64,000 nt of DNA from Liolophura sinensis (Eukaryota; Mollusca; Polyplacophora; Chitonida; Chitonidae). The notes under the pieces are model-generated. The model saw only the letters and a list, made by a program, of their open reading frames with translations. It had not been told where the DNA came from and ran no database searches. The position numbers and the translations under genes were made by a program. The stretch is from positions 17,089,850 through 17,153,849 of the forward strand of contig NC_088304.1 in assembly GCF_032854445.1 (NCBI RefSeq), written 5' to 3'. Below are positions 18,559-29,421 of the stretch, piece after piece; the first letter of the stretch is position 1, and every line of letters begins with the position of its first letter.

Positions 18559-19105
18559 TTATTCGATAGACGCCATCTTTTCCATGTATATTGGGCTGGT
18601 ATACTCTTCACTGCCATCGGCGTTGTCCTTTCGCATCTGAACCCTGAGGCCTAGTTGGAACTTAACCCGTTGAGTGCCAGGATCTCTTCTTCTAGCTTCT
18701 GGCGATAATAGCTCGAATTTCTTCTAAGAAGGCTATTGGGAAGCCTTCGGGTACGCCCATCTGCCAGACCCGGAGGAGATTCCTTATGGCCCGGCCAGTG
18801 TTAGTGAATTCTAGTTTCTTTTCACCTAGCAATTCATCCAACTCCTCGTTTCTGAGGAGGTTCTTGACGTCTTGCTTCAACTCCTCGTTACTACGGTGGT
18901 TCTTGGCGTCTTGCTACAACTCCTCGTTACTTCGGGAGTTCTTGCTGGCTTGCAGCCGCTTCAACTCAGCCACAGCCGTTTTATACCTGTCGAGGATCCC
19001 CTGCAGTTTCTCCAAGGCAATTCGCGACCGTGGGTACTTGGGCCGCACATCTATGAGCGTCTCAAACTCCCCCCGTAGTGCTCGTGCTTTTTGATGGTGG
19101 TTCAT
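18559..19105 (-). pseudogene. coiled-coil gene of the viral element, upstream of the polymerase
   Basis: ATG 19105 (MNHHQKARALRGEFETL) opens a charged helical protein. Its frame is broken by TAG 18914-18916 and again after about 18700, where coding moves to another frame (EEEILALNG). It then ends near TAA 18559-18561 after a further shift close to 18655. The middle contains three 39-bp repeats with Asn-Glu-Glu-Leu in each. A globular-looking segment, AIRNLLRVWQMGVPEGFPI, follows. I recall a similar gene directly upstream of the polymerase in invertebrate Polinton-like elements, consistent with the LINE having split this pair. The function is unknown; terminal protein or polymerase cofactor would be a guess. 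Confidence 0.6.
18840..18956 (-). repeat. three 39-bp (13-codon) coding repeats
   Basis: Copies start at 18840, 18879 and 18918 with AACTCCTCGTT on the plus strand. The exact 39-bp spacing keeps the reading frame, so the repeats expand a charged coiled coil by 13 residues each. One copy carries the TAG at 18914. Confidence 0.85.
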
Positions 19106-19121
19106 TGTACGCGTCGTATGC

Positions 19122-19202
19122 CTAGTGGTGCTGTTTCTCTAACTCTAAATTTCGAGTGCTGATATCTACCTGGTGGTGCTGTTTCTCTAATTCTAAATTT
19201 CG
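19122..19202. repeat. 48-bp tandem duplication with two copies of a ~33-bp core
   Basis: The string GGTGGTGCTGTTTCTCTAA (first copy AGTGGTG) followed by TCTAAATTTCGA occurs at 19122 and again at 19170. It spans the end of the Cys-rich gene and the spacer before the coiled-coil gene, so the second gene's leader may have arisen by this duplication. Confidence 0.8.
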
Positions 19203-19452
19203 ATGGCCGCCAGCCGGTTGAACTCGTCCAAGAAAGCCTTTCGCCTCTGCCGCCTTTCACGCATCTGGGCATTATGATACCCACAGGCCATGCAAAGCCG
19301 AAGTCGGTTTTTAACACCCCGACCACAGCTAATACTTGATTGGGTGCCAAGACCCTTTTGCAGACTGGCTAAATGAATCCCGCAGTACTCCCCCAGAGAG
19401 AGCTCTTACCACAGAGCTCCGTGCAGCCGATGGGTAGCCACCGGCACTTATT
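19193..19452 (-). pseudogene. Cys-rich zinc-ribbon-like protein of the viral element, frameshifted
   Basis: From about 19452 the minus strand reads NKCRWLPIGCTELCGKSS. After a frame change near 19375-19395 it reads CGRGVKNRLRLCMACGYH, then a very basic helix (RERRQRRKAFLDEF) to TAG 19193-19195. The paired Cys motifs, C-x7-C-x3-C in the first part and C-x2-C in the second, suggest one or two small zinc ribbons, with a basic tail that could touch DNA. No ATG is visible at the start. I recall a family of this layout in invertebrate Polinton-like elements. It is probably one of the last genes at this end of the element. Confidence 0.55.
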
Positions 19453-19570
19453 GTAACCCCTTGGCATGTTGTATACACAGTTGGTGTAAAAGCATACCTG
19501 GTGCAATTGGTATGTCTAATAGAACACGAGAAGGGGCCGGGGGCCTCCATTTGCCAAATATAGGGTGGGC

Positions 19571-19778
19571 CAGAACCCTCCTTCCCTACACTACTCCAGC
19601 TTATGCTGGCTTCCTCTCCGGCCGTACGTGCGCAGGTCTGCCAGCAACATGCGGATTGCCGTGGGTTTCAACCGGGCTTTGTCCGGTTTCCTCTCACCAT
19701 AATGCTGGCCACCGTCGTATAGGTGAAATATTCTTGAGTTCGGCGTAAAACATGAATCAAATTAATAAATTAATCAAG
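19571..19778 (+). mobile_element. SINE-like 3' domain with AT-rich tail
   Basis: The block holds GGCTTCCTCTCCGGCCGTAC, CCGGGCTTTGTCCGGTTTCC, ATAATGCTGGCC, then GTGAAATATTCTTGAGT and CGGCGTAAAAC, and ends in an AATCAAATTAATAAATTAAT tail. From memory this is a conserved SINE-type domain scattered through mollusc, lancelet and other marine invertebrate genomes. No tRNA-like head with A and B boxes is visible upstream, so the copy is probably 5'-truncated or composite. The left edge is approximate. Confidence 0.6.
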
Positions 19779-20766
19779 ATGGCGAACTCGGATGTTTTTC
19801 TTCTAGCTGGAAGTTTTCTTGTGGAGGACCAGTATCTAAAATGTGATGGTTCAGCTTATTTTTTACAACCAAAGGCTCAGTACTTTTGTGATCAACATTG
19901 TCATGATATTAAAACGATGGTTGAATTTAACCTCTTGAAAATACTTTTTTTTGGGCTTCTCTGACGAATCTTCTCTAGTGGTTATCTTCCGTCATGAAAG
20001 AATTGCACTCGGTGAACCAGAGTTAGAAACCAGTGAGCTGTTGCTAAGAAAATCAGAATCAAAATCAGAAAGACTACGACTAATTGATGACTAATTTTAC
20101 GTTATTATTCATAGAGTGGAGTAGTCAGAATTTTTAGATAAATCTATGATCTAGTCCTTCGCTGTGCTCTTGTTCATTTATAATCAGCCTTTGTTGGTTT
20201 TTATATTCTTGCTTGCACGAATTTGTTACTGTTAGAGCAACAGACCCATTTCACAGCCCATGAGCTCTAGTTAAGATTTTAAGACCTTTTTAAACATTAT
20301 TTATATCGGTGATATCATAGTGGTGTATCACATTGCAATATCTTATAGAGCGTCAGTGTCAGTGAAATGAGGAAACCTCTAGCAGGTTGATACTCAGTGG
20401 AGAAGAATGGAAGGAAACTTGTTTTCTTTATAATTAGGTTTCATCAATGTAGTGCTAGTGAGCGTGTAATTTTGTACTATTTAAGAATTTACATGAATAG
20501 TCAGATTAAAGACGTAACTGAGGTAAACCGACAAGAGGCCATATTTCACCGGTTTACGTGTGACCATTGTCAGCCATCACACTGTCGTCGCTGTTCTGGT
20601 TTTACCTTTTATGTTGTCTTTTAAATTATCTTATGGAATCCGGGGCATTTATATGGCCTTTGACTAGTCCTACCTATATATCAATGTGCATACCATACAC
20701 GCCCTGTGTGCCCTCCCTTTGGATATTTTATTAGCACAACCAGGCCTAGTGAGCATAGCGCTTTGT
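19779..20766. other. AT-rich intergenic sequence, no supported feature
   Basis: Two short open frames (ending at 19964 and 20624) have no recognisable motif, no family resemblance and ordinary AT-rich composition. I see no repeat or RNA gene. Confidence 0.5.
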
Positions 20767-20871
20767 AACAGCAGGTAAATACGGATGGTCAGGTTTATGA
20801 GGAGATAACAACAGGTAAATGTGGATGGTCAGGTTTATGAGGAGATAACAGCAGGTCAATATGGATGGTCT
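20767..20871. repeat. 40-bp minisatellite, about 2.6 copies
   Basis: Units start at 20767, 20807 and 20847 with AACA(G/A)CAGGT and contain GGATGGTCAGGTTTATGAGG. The first two copies differ at about three sites; the third is truncated after about 25 bases. Confidence 0.9.
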
Positions 20872-21663
20872 GATTGACTGCTAACCAAAAGGTGTATTTT
20901 TCCCACTATTTCTAGTTCAATTTACTGGGGTTAGTTGTTTGGAAGTGGCCGAAATTTAGCAAAGAGATTCGCGAAGCTGGGTTGGCTTTCTCTCTCTATG
21001 TAACTTGAAATTTTACGTTAACTCAAATAAGATTTCTAGAATGTCGAATTTGATAATTGAGCAATATCTTGTATTTTAGAATGGACACCGGTGCACTAGT
21101 GTTTGTATCTTAGGAACGTGTGACAAACGGTTTACATAAAACAGAAGTATGACAGTAATATAAGTAAGAACATGTGCCCTACGTGACCGTTGTCTCACTG
21201 GTACACAATTCTGAAGACACGACACCTCACCAAAAGCCGGCAACCAGAGCATGCGGGTCCCGTTGAGTCCATTTTTCGGTATTCCACAGGTATATGTACT
21301 TAATTAATTCACGATGGACTCGGGCATTTTTGGTGTGTGATTTAAATTCAGTTCTGTTCAAATCCATGTTACACATTTGTCCAAGGACCCAGATCCAAGG
21401 CCGACTCGATTTGTTCTCTTCCTCCAAAATTTAGCTTCCACTAGATTTGTGGCTTCTGAAACCAGGTAGAAGAATAAAAAAGATCCTCAGTTTCAATTCC
21501 AGACGCAACAAATCGCGTCAGCATCGATTTAGAAACACCACACTGAACATGTTGAGAGATCCCATTAGTTGATGTAAATGTATAAGACTAGCCTGTAACT
21601 GGGTCAACCTACATGGCTCACGGATCGATCGCCTGATCGTTGCGAGTGCTCACGCTTAACAGA
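20872..21663. other. intergenic sequence, no supported feature
   Basis: No gene, RNA or clear repeat is visible. One 66-residue minus-strand frame near 21227-21427 has no recognisable features. Confidence 0.5.
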
Positions 21664-22010
21664 GTTAAATGTATAGCAGTTTGTGTCAGAAAAAAAGAAA
21701 CTGAATATAGAAAACGTGCAGTTCGCACATCAGAAAAATTGATTACACCTGGTGAACAGACGCACAAATAAACATACATGTTCACATGACAAACAGAGAT
21801 GGAATACAGAACAGTTCCCACATTACAAAATTGATACGGAATATAGTCCAGTTTGTGTCACAAAACGGCGTTTGAATGTGCATATAGAACAGCTCGCATC
21901 ACAAAACGTAGAAGAAATGAAGAGCAGTTCGCATTAATAACTGGGAACTAAATATAGACCGGTTCGTGTCAGGATTGCGAGGATGGAATATAGAACAGTT
22001 TGTTATAGAG
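21664..22010 (+). repeat. degenerate ~45-bp repeat field
   Basis: Variants of GAATATAGAACAGTTCGCA followed by TCACAAAA-like sequence recur at roughly 40-55-bp spacing (for example near 21702, 21795, 21838, 21878, 21951 and 21983). Copies are diverged and unequal in length. This looks like an old tandem array now breaking down. Confidence 0.6.
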
Positions 22011-23378
22011 ATTGGAGTAAACTTTGCCATCGCAAAGAGAAGGCTTTGGAATTTGCTGATGGAATCAGCGCGCCTCATGAATCGTGTATATGTAGGTACC
22101 TTGCAGACCTCCCGAGGTAAAAAGACAGATGAAGTAGTGGGAGCTAGATTCCGACCGGCAACTTCACCGACCAAGGATAGGCCGTTTTCCAGAATTGTCG
22201 ATCTATAGACGAACCTGCATTGAGCGCCTGTGTGCTGCACATAGTCTTGTATATAACAGCTCCAAATGCTATAGTAAAGAGCAGCAATGGACCCGCGCCA
22301 CCTTACACTGAACGGAACTGTTACGGTCTCTTTCTTTTTAATTTGTCGCAGTATTGATCTATCTGTAAAATCAGTCTCTCGCTACTCGTTAAAATAATGC
22401 CTTTCGTTAGTGGCACGTAACACCACAAGCTCAACACTTTGATATGTTGAACGTTCATATTTATTGCAAGAAAATGATGTTAGAATATTTTTTAAAAATT
22501 TATAATGTTAAACTCTATAAACCTCCATGAACCCATTGCCTTGGGTCACTTCATGCAGGAAAATGGGCGTGGAGAGTAATTTGTTTTACAATAAGCTGTA
22601 CCAACACGCGGTTAAAACAAACTCGACATAGTTACGCAGCCTACACTACTGTGTCCGTAAATACACTACATCGTTGCTATAATTGTCGGAGGCAGTATTT
22701 GTAAACACTGTTTGTTAGAGTTAAATGTAGATATGTATGTATTTGTTGATATTTGTCCCTCGGACAGATTGATGTCAGAAGTGTGATGTGTGGAGTTGAT
22801 AGCCAGGTTACGATTCTGCTGGTGATGTTAACAGTGACCCCTGGTAGCCCCAACAGTTCGTGAGTGATCAGACGATGGACCGAGGATACAGCCATGGTTT
22901 TTATTGGGTTGGGTCTCTAGGCGGAGGCTCTTGGGTTGACTTTAAGCGGTCCCTGGGAATCTACTGATGGTGTTTCACGAAGTGGAACCGGGAAAACGAT
23001 GAATCGACTTTCTCTGCTTAAGAAGTTGCATAGACACTGAAATTTGTAAGTTACTCCGATTCCCGAATTGACATTCTTGCGCGTTGGAATTGTTGGCAAC
23101 GATGGATGAATATTGAACTCTTGATTACTCCATTTTTGGCTAATTAAAAATCCATTCCTGAGCTGATAATTCATGAGATTTTGTACACTGTAAAAATGGG
23201 GACAGTTTTGTGTTGCTCACATGAACGGTCTTTGTTCTGTGGTAGCCTCATTCAAGCACGTTACTTTTTGGGTGTTCGCTTCAGGACTGCGGTTGGTAGT
23301 GGAACACGGATCGTGTGTTAGTTTTACATTGAGTGTTTCCATTCCATTATTTGCACCTGTGGACCGTTATTGATTGTC
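22011..23378. other. intergenic sequence up to the assembly gap, no supported feature
   Basis: AT-rich, with several frames of 65-115 codons but no motif, splice structure or repeat that I can support. Diverged pieces of a host gene or old transposon cannot be excluded. Confidence 0.5.
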
Positions 23379-23578
23379 NNNNNNNNNNNNNNNNNNNNNN
23401 NNNNNNNNNNNNNNNNNNNNNNNNNNNNNNNNNNNNNNNNNNNNNNNNNNNNNNNNNNNNNNNNNNNNNNNNNNNNNNNNNNNNNNNNNNNNNNNNNNNN
23501 NNNNNNNNNNNNNNNNNNNNNNNNNNNNNNNNNNNNNNNNNNNNNNNNNNNNNNNNNNNNNNNNNNNNNNNNNNNNNN
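23379..23578. other. assembly gap of 200 N
   Basis: Exactly 200 undetermined bases separate single-copy sequence from the satellite. The round number suggests a placeholder, so the real distance and the array's left boundary are unknown. Confidence 0.99.
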
Positions 23579-23639
23579 CACAAAATACGTCGGATTATCC
23601 TCTTACCAGCAGCACTGGAACAGTTTTTCCACTTTTGCA

Positions 23640-25015
23640 TTTTTGGCCTGGTCTTTTTGTTAATTGAAATCGGCTACACTGTTCTATGCACCATCGCGAC
23701 TAGTCATTACTCTATTCAACTTTTGACTATAAGTTATCTGCCCTTCGGTAGCCCAGAGACGTCAAATCTTTTGGCCAAGCCCATTTAACTCACCCAGCAA
23801 TTGTCTTACTTCTAAGTCCAAGACAATCTCAATGTCTTTATCTATGTGTAGAAAAAGCACACCATTTGTACATAAAATACACAAGATACTTGATACAGTC
23901 TGCTGTAAAAAGTACAATTGAACACTGACCCACATCATTAAGATGCCAAAAGATGTGGAACTGGGCCAGGCATCGGCAGCTGTTGAAAACTAGCAAATTT
24001 CCCTGGTTTCCATGGAGTAAGAGCCGTTGCTGGGCAAGTGATTATGACATCAGTGATCATTCAATTGTCTCTACAGCCACAAGTATTGGTCGGAGAGCAA
24101 CGCGGTTTCCACCATTCGATTTCTCGTCACAAAATACGTCGGATTAGTCTCTTATCAGCAGCACCGGAACAGTTTTTCCACTTTTGCATTTTTGCCTGGT
24201 CTTTTTGTTAATTGAAATCGGCAACACTGTACTATGCACCATCGCGACTGGTCATTACTATATTCAACTTTTGACTATAAGTTATGTGCCCTTCGGTAGC
24301 CCAGAAGACGTCAAATCTTTGGGCCAAGTCCATTTAACTCACCCAGCAATTGTCTTACTTCTAAGTCCAAGACAATCTCAATGTCTTTGTCTACGTGTAG
24401 AAAAACCACACCATTTGTACATAAAAAACACAAGGTACCAGATACAGTCTGCTGTAAAAAGTACAATTGAACACTGACCCACATCAATAAGGTGCCAAAA
24501 GATGCGGACTTGGGCCAGGCATCGGCAGCTGTAGAAAAATTGCAAATTTCCCTGGTTTCCATGGAGTAAGAGCCGTTGCTGGGCACGTGATTATGACATC
24601 AGTGATCATTCAATTGTCGCTACAGCCAAAAATATTGGTCGGAGAGCAGCGCGGTTTTCACCATTCGATTTCTCGTCACAAAATACGTCGGATTAGTCTC
24701 TTACCAGCAGCACTGGAACAGTTTTTCCACTTTTGCATTTTTGCCTGGTCTTTTTGTTAATTGAAATCGGCTACTCTGTACTATGCACCATCGCGACTGG
24801 TCATTACTATATTCAACTTTTGACTATAAGTTATGTGCCCTTCGGTAGCCCAGAAGACGTCAAATCTTTGGGCCAAGCCCATTTAACTCACCCAGCAATT
24901 GTCTTACTTCTAAGTCCAAGACAATCTCAATGTCTTTATCTACGTGTAGAGAAAGAACACCATTTGTACATAAAAAACACAAGGTACTAGATACAGTCTG
25001 CTGTAAAAAGTACAA
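23640..25015 (+). repeat. five-monomer higher-order repeat, first copy
   Basis: This stretch matches 26386-27765 at an offset of 2746 bp (five monomers), sharing private variants such as TGAAAACTAGC, CTATTCAACTTTTGACTATAA with ATCTGCCC, and a Val codon in place of Ala near 24328. Small indels in this copy lie close to the N gap and may be errors. Confidence 0.8.
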
Positions 25016-27639
25016 TTAAACACTGACCCACATCATTAAGATGCCAAAAGATGTGGAACTGGGCCAGGCATCGGTAGCTGTTGAAAAATAGCAAATTTCC
25101 CTGGTTTCCATGAAGTAAGAGCCGTTGCTGGGCAAGTGATTATGACATCAGTGATCATTCAATTGTCTCTACAGCCACAAGTACTGGTCGGAGAGCAACG
25201 CGTTTTCCACCATTCGATTTCTCGTCACAAAATACGTCGGATTAGTCTCTTACCAGCAGCACTGGAACAGTTTTTCCACTTTTGCATTTTTGCCTGGTCT
25301 TTTTGTTAATTGAAATCGGCTACACTGTACTATGCACCATCGCGACTGGTCATTACTATATTCAACTTTTGACTATAAGTTATGTGCCCTTCGGTAGCCC
25401 AGAAGACGTCAAATCTTTGGGCCAAGCCCATTTAACTCACCCAGCAATTGTCTTACTTCTAAGTCCAAGACAATCTCAATGTCTTTATCTACGTGTAGAA
25501 AAAGAACACCATTTGTACATAAAAAACACAAGGTACCAGATACAGTCTGCTGTAAAAAGTACAATTGAACACTGACCCACATCAATAAGGTGCCAAAAGA
25601 TGCGGACTTGGGACAGGCATCGGCAGCTTTTGAAAAAATTGCAAATTTCCCTGGTTTCCATGGAGTAAGAGCCGTTGCTGGGCAAGTGATTATGACATCA
25701 GTGATCATTCAATTGTCGCTACAGCCACAAGTATTGGTCGGAGAGCAACGCGGTTTCCACCATTCGATTTCTCGTCACAAAATACGTCGGATTAGCCTCT
25801 TACCAGCAGCATTGTAACAGTTTTTCCACTTTTGCATTTTTTCCTGGCCGTTTTGTTAATTGAAATCGGCTACACTGTACTAAGTACCATAGCGACTGGT
25901 AATTACTATATTCAACTTTTGACTATAAGTTATGTTCCCTTCGGTAGCCCAGAAGACGTCAAATCTTTGGGCCAAGCCCATTTAACTCACCCAGCAATTG
26001 TCTTACTTCTAAGTCCAAGACAATCTCAATGTCTTTATCTACGTGTAGAAAAAGCACACCATTTGTACATAAAAAACACAAGGTACTAGATACAGTCTGC
26101 TGTAAAAAGTACAATTGAACACTGACCCACAACAATAAGGTGCCAAAAGATGCGGAATTGGGCCAGGCATCGGCAGCTGTAGAAAAATTGCAAATTTCCC
26201 TGGTTTCCATGGAGTAAGAGCCGTTGCTGGGCACGTGATTATGACATCAGTGATCATTCAATTGTCGCTACAGCCAAAAATATTGGTCGGAGAGCAACGC
26301 GGTTTTCACCATTCGATTTCTCGTCACAAAATACGTCGGATTAGTCTCTTACCAGCAGCACTGGAACAGTTTTTCCACTTTTGCATTTTTGCCTGGTCTT
26401 TTTGTTAATTGAAATCGGCTACACTGTACTATGCACCATCGCGACTAGTCATTACTCTATTCAACTTTTGACTATAAGTTATCTGCCCTTCGGTAGCCCA
26501 GAAGACGTCAAATCTTTGGGCCAAGCCCATTTAACTCACCCAGCAATTGTCTTACTTCTAAGTCCAAGACAATCTCAATGTCTTTATCTATGTGTAGAAA
26601 AAGCACACCATTTGTACATAAAATACACAAGATACTTGATACAGTCTGCTGTAAAAAGTACAATTGAACACTGACCCACATCATTAAGATGCCAAAAGAT
26701 GTGGAACTGGGCCAGGCATCGGCAGCTGTTGAAAACTAGCAAATTTCCCTGGTTTCCATGGAGTAAGAGCCGTTGCTGGGCAAGTGATTATGACATCAGT
26801 GATCATTCAATTGTCTCTACAGCCACAAGTATTGGTCGGAGAGCAACGCGGTTTCCACCATTCGATTTCTCGTCACAAAATACGTCGGATTAGTCTCTTA
26901 TCAGCAGCACCGGAACAGTTTTTCCACTTTTGCATTTTTGCCTGGTCTTTTTGTTAATTGAAATCGGCAACACTGTACTATGCACCATCGCGACTGGTCA
27001 TTACTATATTCAACTTTTGACTATAAGTTATGTGCCCTTCGGTAGCCCAGAAGACGTCAAATCTTTGGGCCAAGTCCATTTAACTCACCCAGCAATTGTC
27101 TTACTTCTAAGTCCAAGACAATCTCAATGTCTTTGTCTACGTGTAGAAAAACCACACCATTTGTACATAAAAAACACAAGGTACCAGATACAGTCTGCTG
27201 TAAAAAGTACAATTGAACACTGACCCACATCAATAAGGTGCCAAAAGATGCGGACTTGGGCCAGGCATCGGCAGCTGTAGAAAAATTGCAAATTTCCCTG
27301 GTTTCCATGGAGTAAGAGCCGTTGCTGGGCACGTGATTATGACATCAGTGATCATTCAATTGTCGCTACAGCCAAAAATATTGGTCGGAGAGCAGCGCGG
27401 TTTTCACCATTCGATTTCTCGTCACAAAATACGTCGGATTAGTCTCTTACCAGCAGCACTGGAACAGTTTTTCCACTTTTGCATTTTTGCCTGGTCTTTT
27501 TGTTAATTGAAATCGGCTACACTGTACTATGCACCATCGCGACTGGTCATTACTATATTCAACTTTTGACTATAAGTTATGTGCCCTTCGGTAGCCCAGA
27601 AGACGTCAAATCTTTGGGCCAAGCCCATTTAACTCACCC

Positions 27640-28860
27640 AGCAATTGTCTTACTTCTAAGTCCAAGACAATCTCAATGTCTTTATCTACGTGTAGAGAAA
27701 GAACACCATTTGTACATAAAAAACACAAGGTACTAGATACAGTCTGCTGTAAAAAGTACAATTAAACACTGACCCACATCAAAAAGGTGCCAAAAGATGC
27801 GGAATTGGGCCAGGCATCGGCAGCTTTTGAAAAAATTGCAAATTTCCCTGGTTTCCATGAAGTAAGAGCCGTTGCTGGGCAAGTGATTATGACATCAGTG
27901 ATCATTCAATTGTCGCTACAGCCAAAAGTATTGGTCGGAGAGCAACGCGGTTTCCACCATTCGATTTCACGTCACAAAATACGTCGGATTAGCCTCTTAC
28001 CAGCAGCATTGTAACAGTTTTTCCAATTTTGCATTTTTGCCTGGTCTTTTTGTTAATTGAAATCGGCTATACTGTAGTATGTACCATCGCGACTGGTCAT
28101 TACAATATTCAACTTTTGACTATAAGTTATGTTCCCTTCGGTAGCCCAGAAGACGTCAAATCTTTGGGCCAAGCCCATTTAACTCACCCAGCAATTGTCT
28201 TACTTCTAAGTCCAAGACAATCTCAATATCTTTATCTATGTGTAGAAAAAGCACACCATTTGTACATAGAAAACACAAGGTACCAGATACAGTCTGCTGT
28301 AAAAAGTACAATTGAACACTGAAACATATCAATAAGGTGCCAAAAGATGCACAATTGGGCCAGCCATCGGCAGCTGTTGAAAAAATTGCAAATTTCCCTG
28401 GTTTCCATGGAGTAAGAGCCGTTGCTGGGCACGTGATTATGACATCAATGATCATTCAATTGTCGCTACAGCCACAAGTATGGATCGGAGAGCAACGCGG
28501 TTTTCACCATTCGATTTCTCGTCACAAAATACGTCGGATTAGTCTCTTACCAGCAGCAATGTAACAGTTTTTCCACTTTTGCATTTTTGCCTGGTCTTTT
28601 TGTTAATTGAAATCGGCTACACTGTACTATGTACCATCGCGACTGGTCATTACTATATTCAACTTTTGACTATAAGTTATGTGCCCTTCGGTAGCCCAGA
28701 AGACGTCAAATCTTTGGGCCAAGCCCATTTAACTCACCTAGCAATTGTCTTACTTCTAAGTCCAAGAAAATCTCAATGTCTTTATCTACGTGTAGAAAAA
28801 GCACACCATTTGTACATAAAAAACACAAGGTACTAGATACAGTCTGCTGTAAAAAGTACA
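27640..28860 (+). repeat. four-monomer higher-order repeat, first copy
   Basis: Matches 29838-31058 at an offset of 2198 bp (four monomers). Shared private variants include GATGCACAATTGGGCCAGCC, GTATGGATCGG and TACATAGAAAACAC. Confidence 0.75.
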
Positions 28861-28896
28861 ACTGAACACTGACCCACATCATTAAGGTGCCAAAAG

Positions 28897-29421
28897 ATGC
28901 GGAATTGGGCCAGGCATCGGCAGTTGTTGAAAAATTGCAAATTTTCCTGGTTTCAGTGGAGTAAGAGCCGTTGCTGGGCACGTGATTATGACATCAATGA
29001 TCATTTTATGGTCGCTACAGCAAAAAGTATTGGTCGGAGAGCAACGCGGTTTGTACCATTCGATTTCTCGTCACAAAATACGTCGGATTATCCTCTTACC
29101 AGCAGCACTGGAACAGTTTTTCCACTTTTGCATTTTTGCCTGGTCTTTTTGTTAATTGAAATCGGCTACACTGTACTAAGTACCATAGCGACTGGTAATT
29201 ACTATATTCAACTTTTGACTATAAGTTATGTTCCCTTCGGTAGCCCAGAAGACGTCAAATCTTTGGGCCAAGCCCATTTAACTCACCCAGCAATTGTCTT
29301 ACTTCTAAGTCCAAGACAATCTCAATGTCTTTATCTATGTGTAGAAAAAGAACACCATTTGTACATAAAAAACACAAGGTACCAGATACAGTCTGCTGTA
29401 AAAAGTACAATTGAACACTGA
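28897..29421 (+). other. longest open frame in the satellite (174 codons), probably not a gene
   Basis: One monomer lacks the usual TAG after TCGGAT (it has TAT) and the usual TAG in GGTACTAG (it has CAG), so the frame runs almost a full monomer. Other monomers keep shorter versions (64, 85 or 97 codons) and, on the opposite strand, a 91-99-codon frame. No known domain is present. A Leu/Ile-rich stretch (FCLVFLLIEIGYTVL) would be apolar if translated. Presence in tandem with frequent in-frame stops argues against a protein-coding role. Confidence 0.4.

Noticed and set aside
13380-18600. Target-site duplication around the LINE
   Set aside because: No direct repeat longer than chance was found next to 13428 and near 18500.
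1-19500. Terminal inverted repeat suggested by GTATACAAC near 5 and its reverse complement near 19469
   Set aside because: Only nine bases match and the flanks do not continue; a Polinton TIR should be far longer.
19752-19964. Possible host exon starting in the SINE tail
   Set aside because: Starts in repeat tail sequence, has no splice signals I can support and no recognisable domain.
23324-23788. Open frames crossing the N gap
   Set aside because: They are artefacts of undetermined bases.
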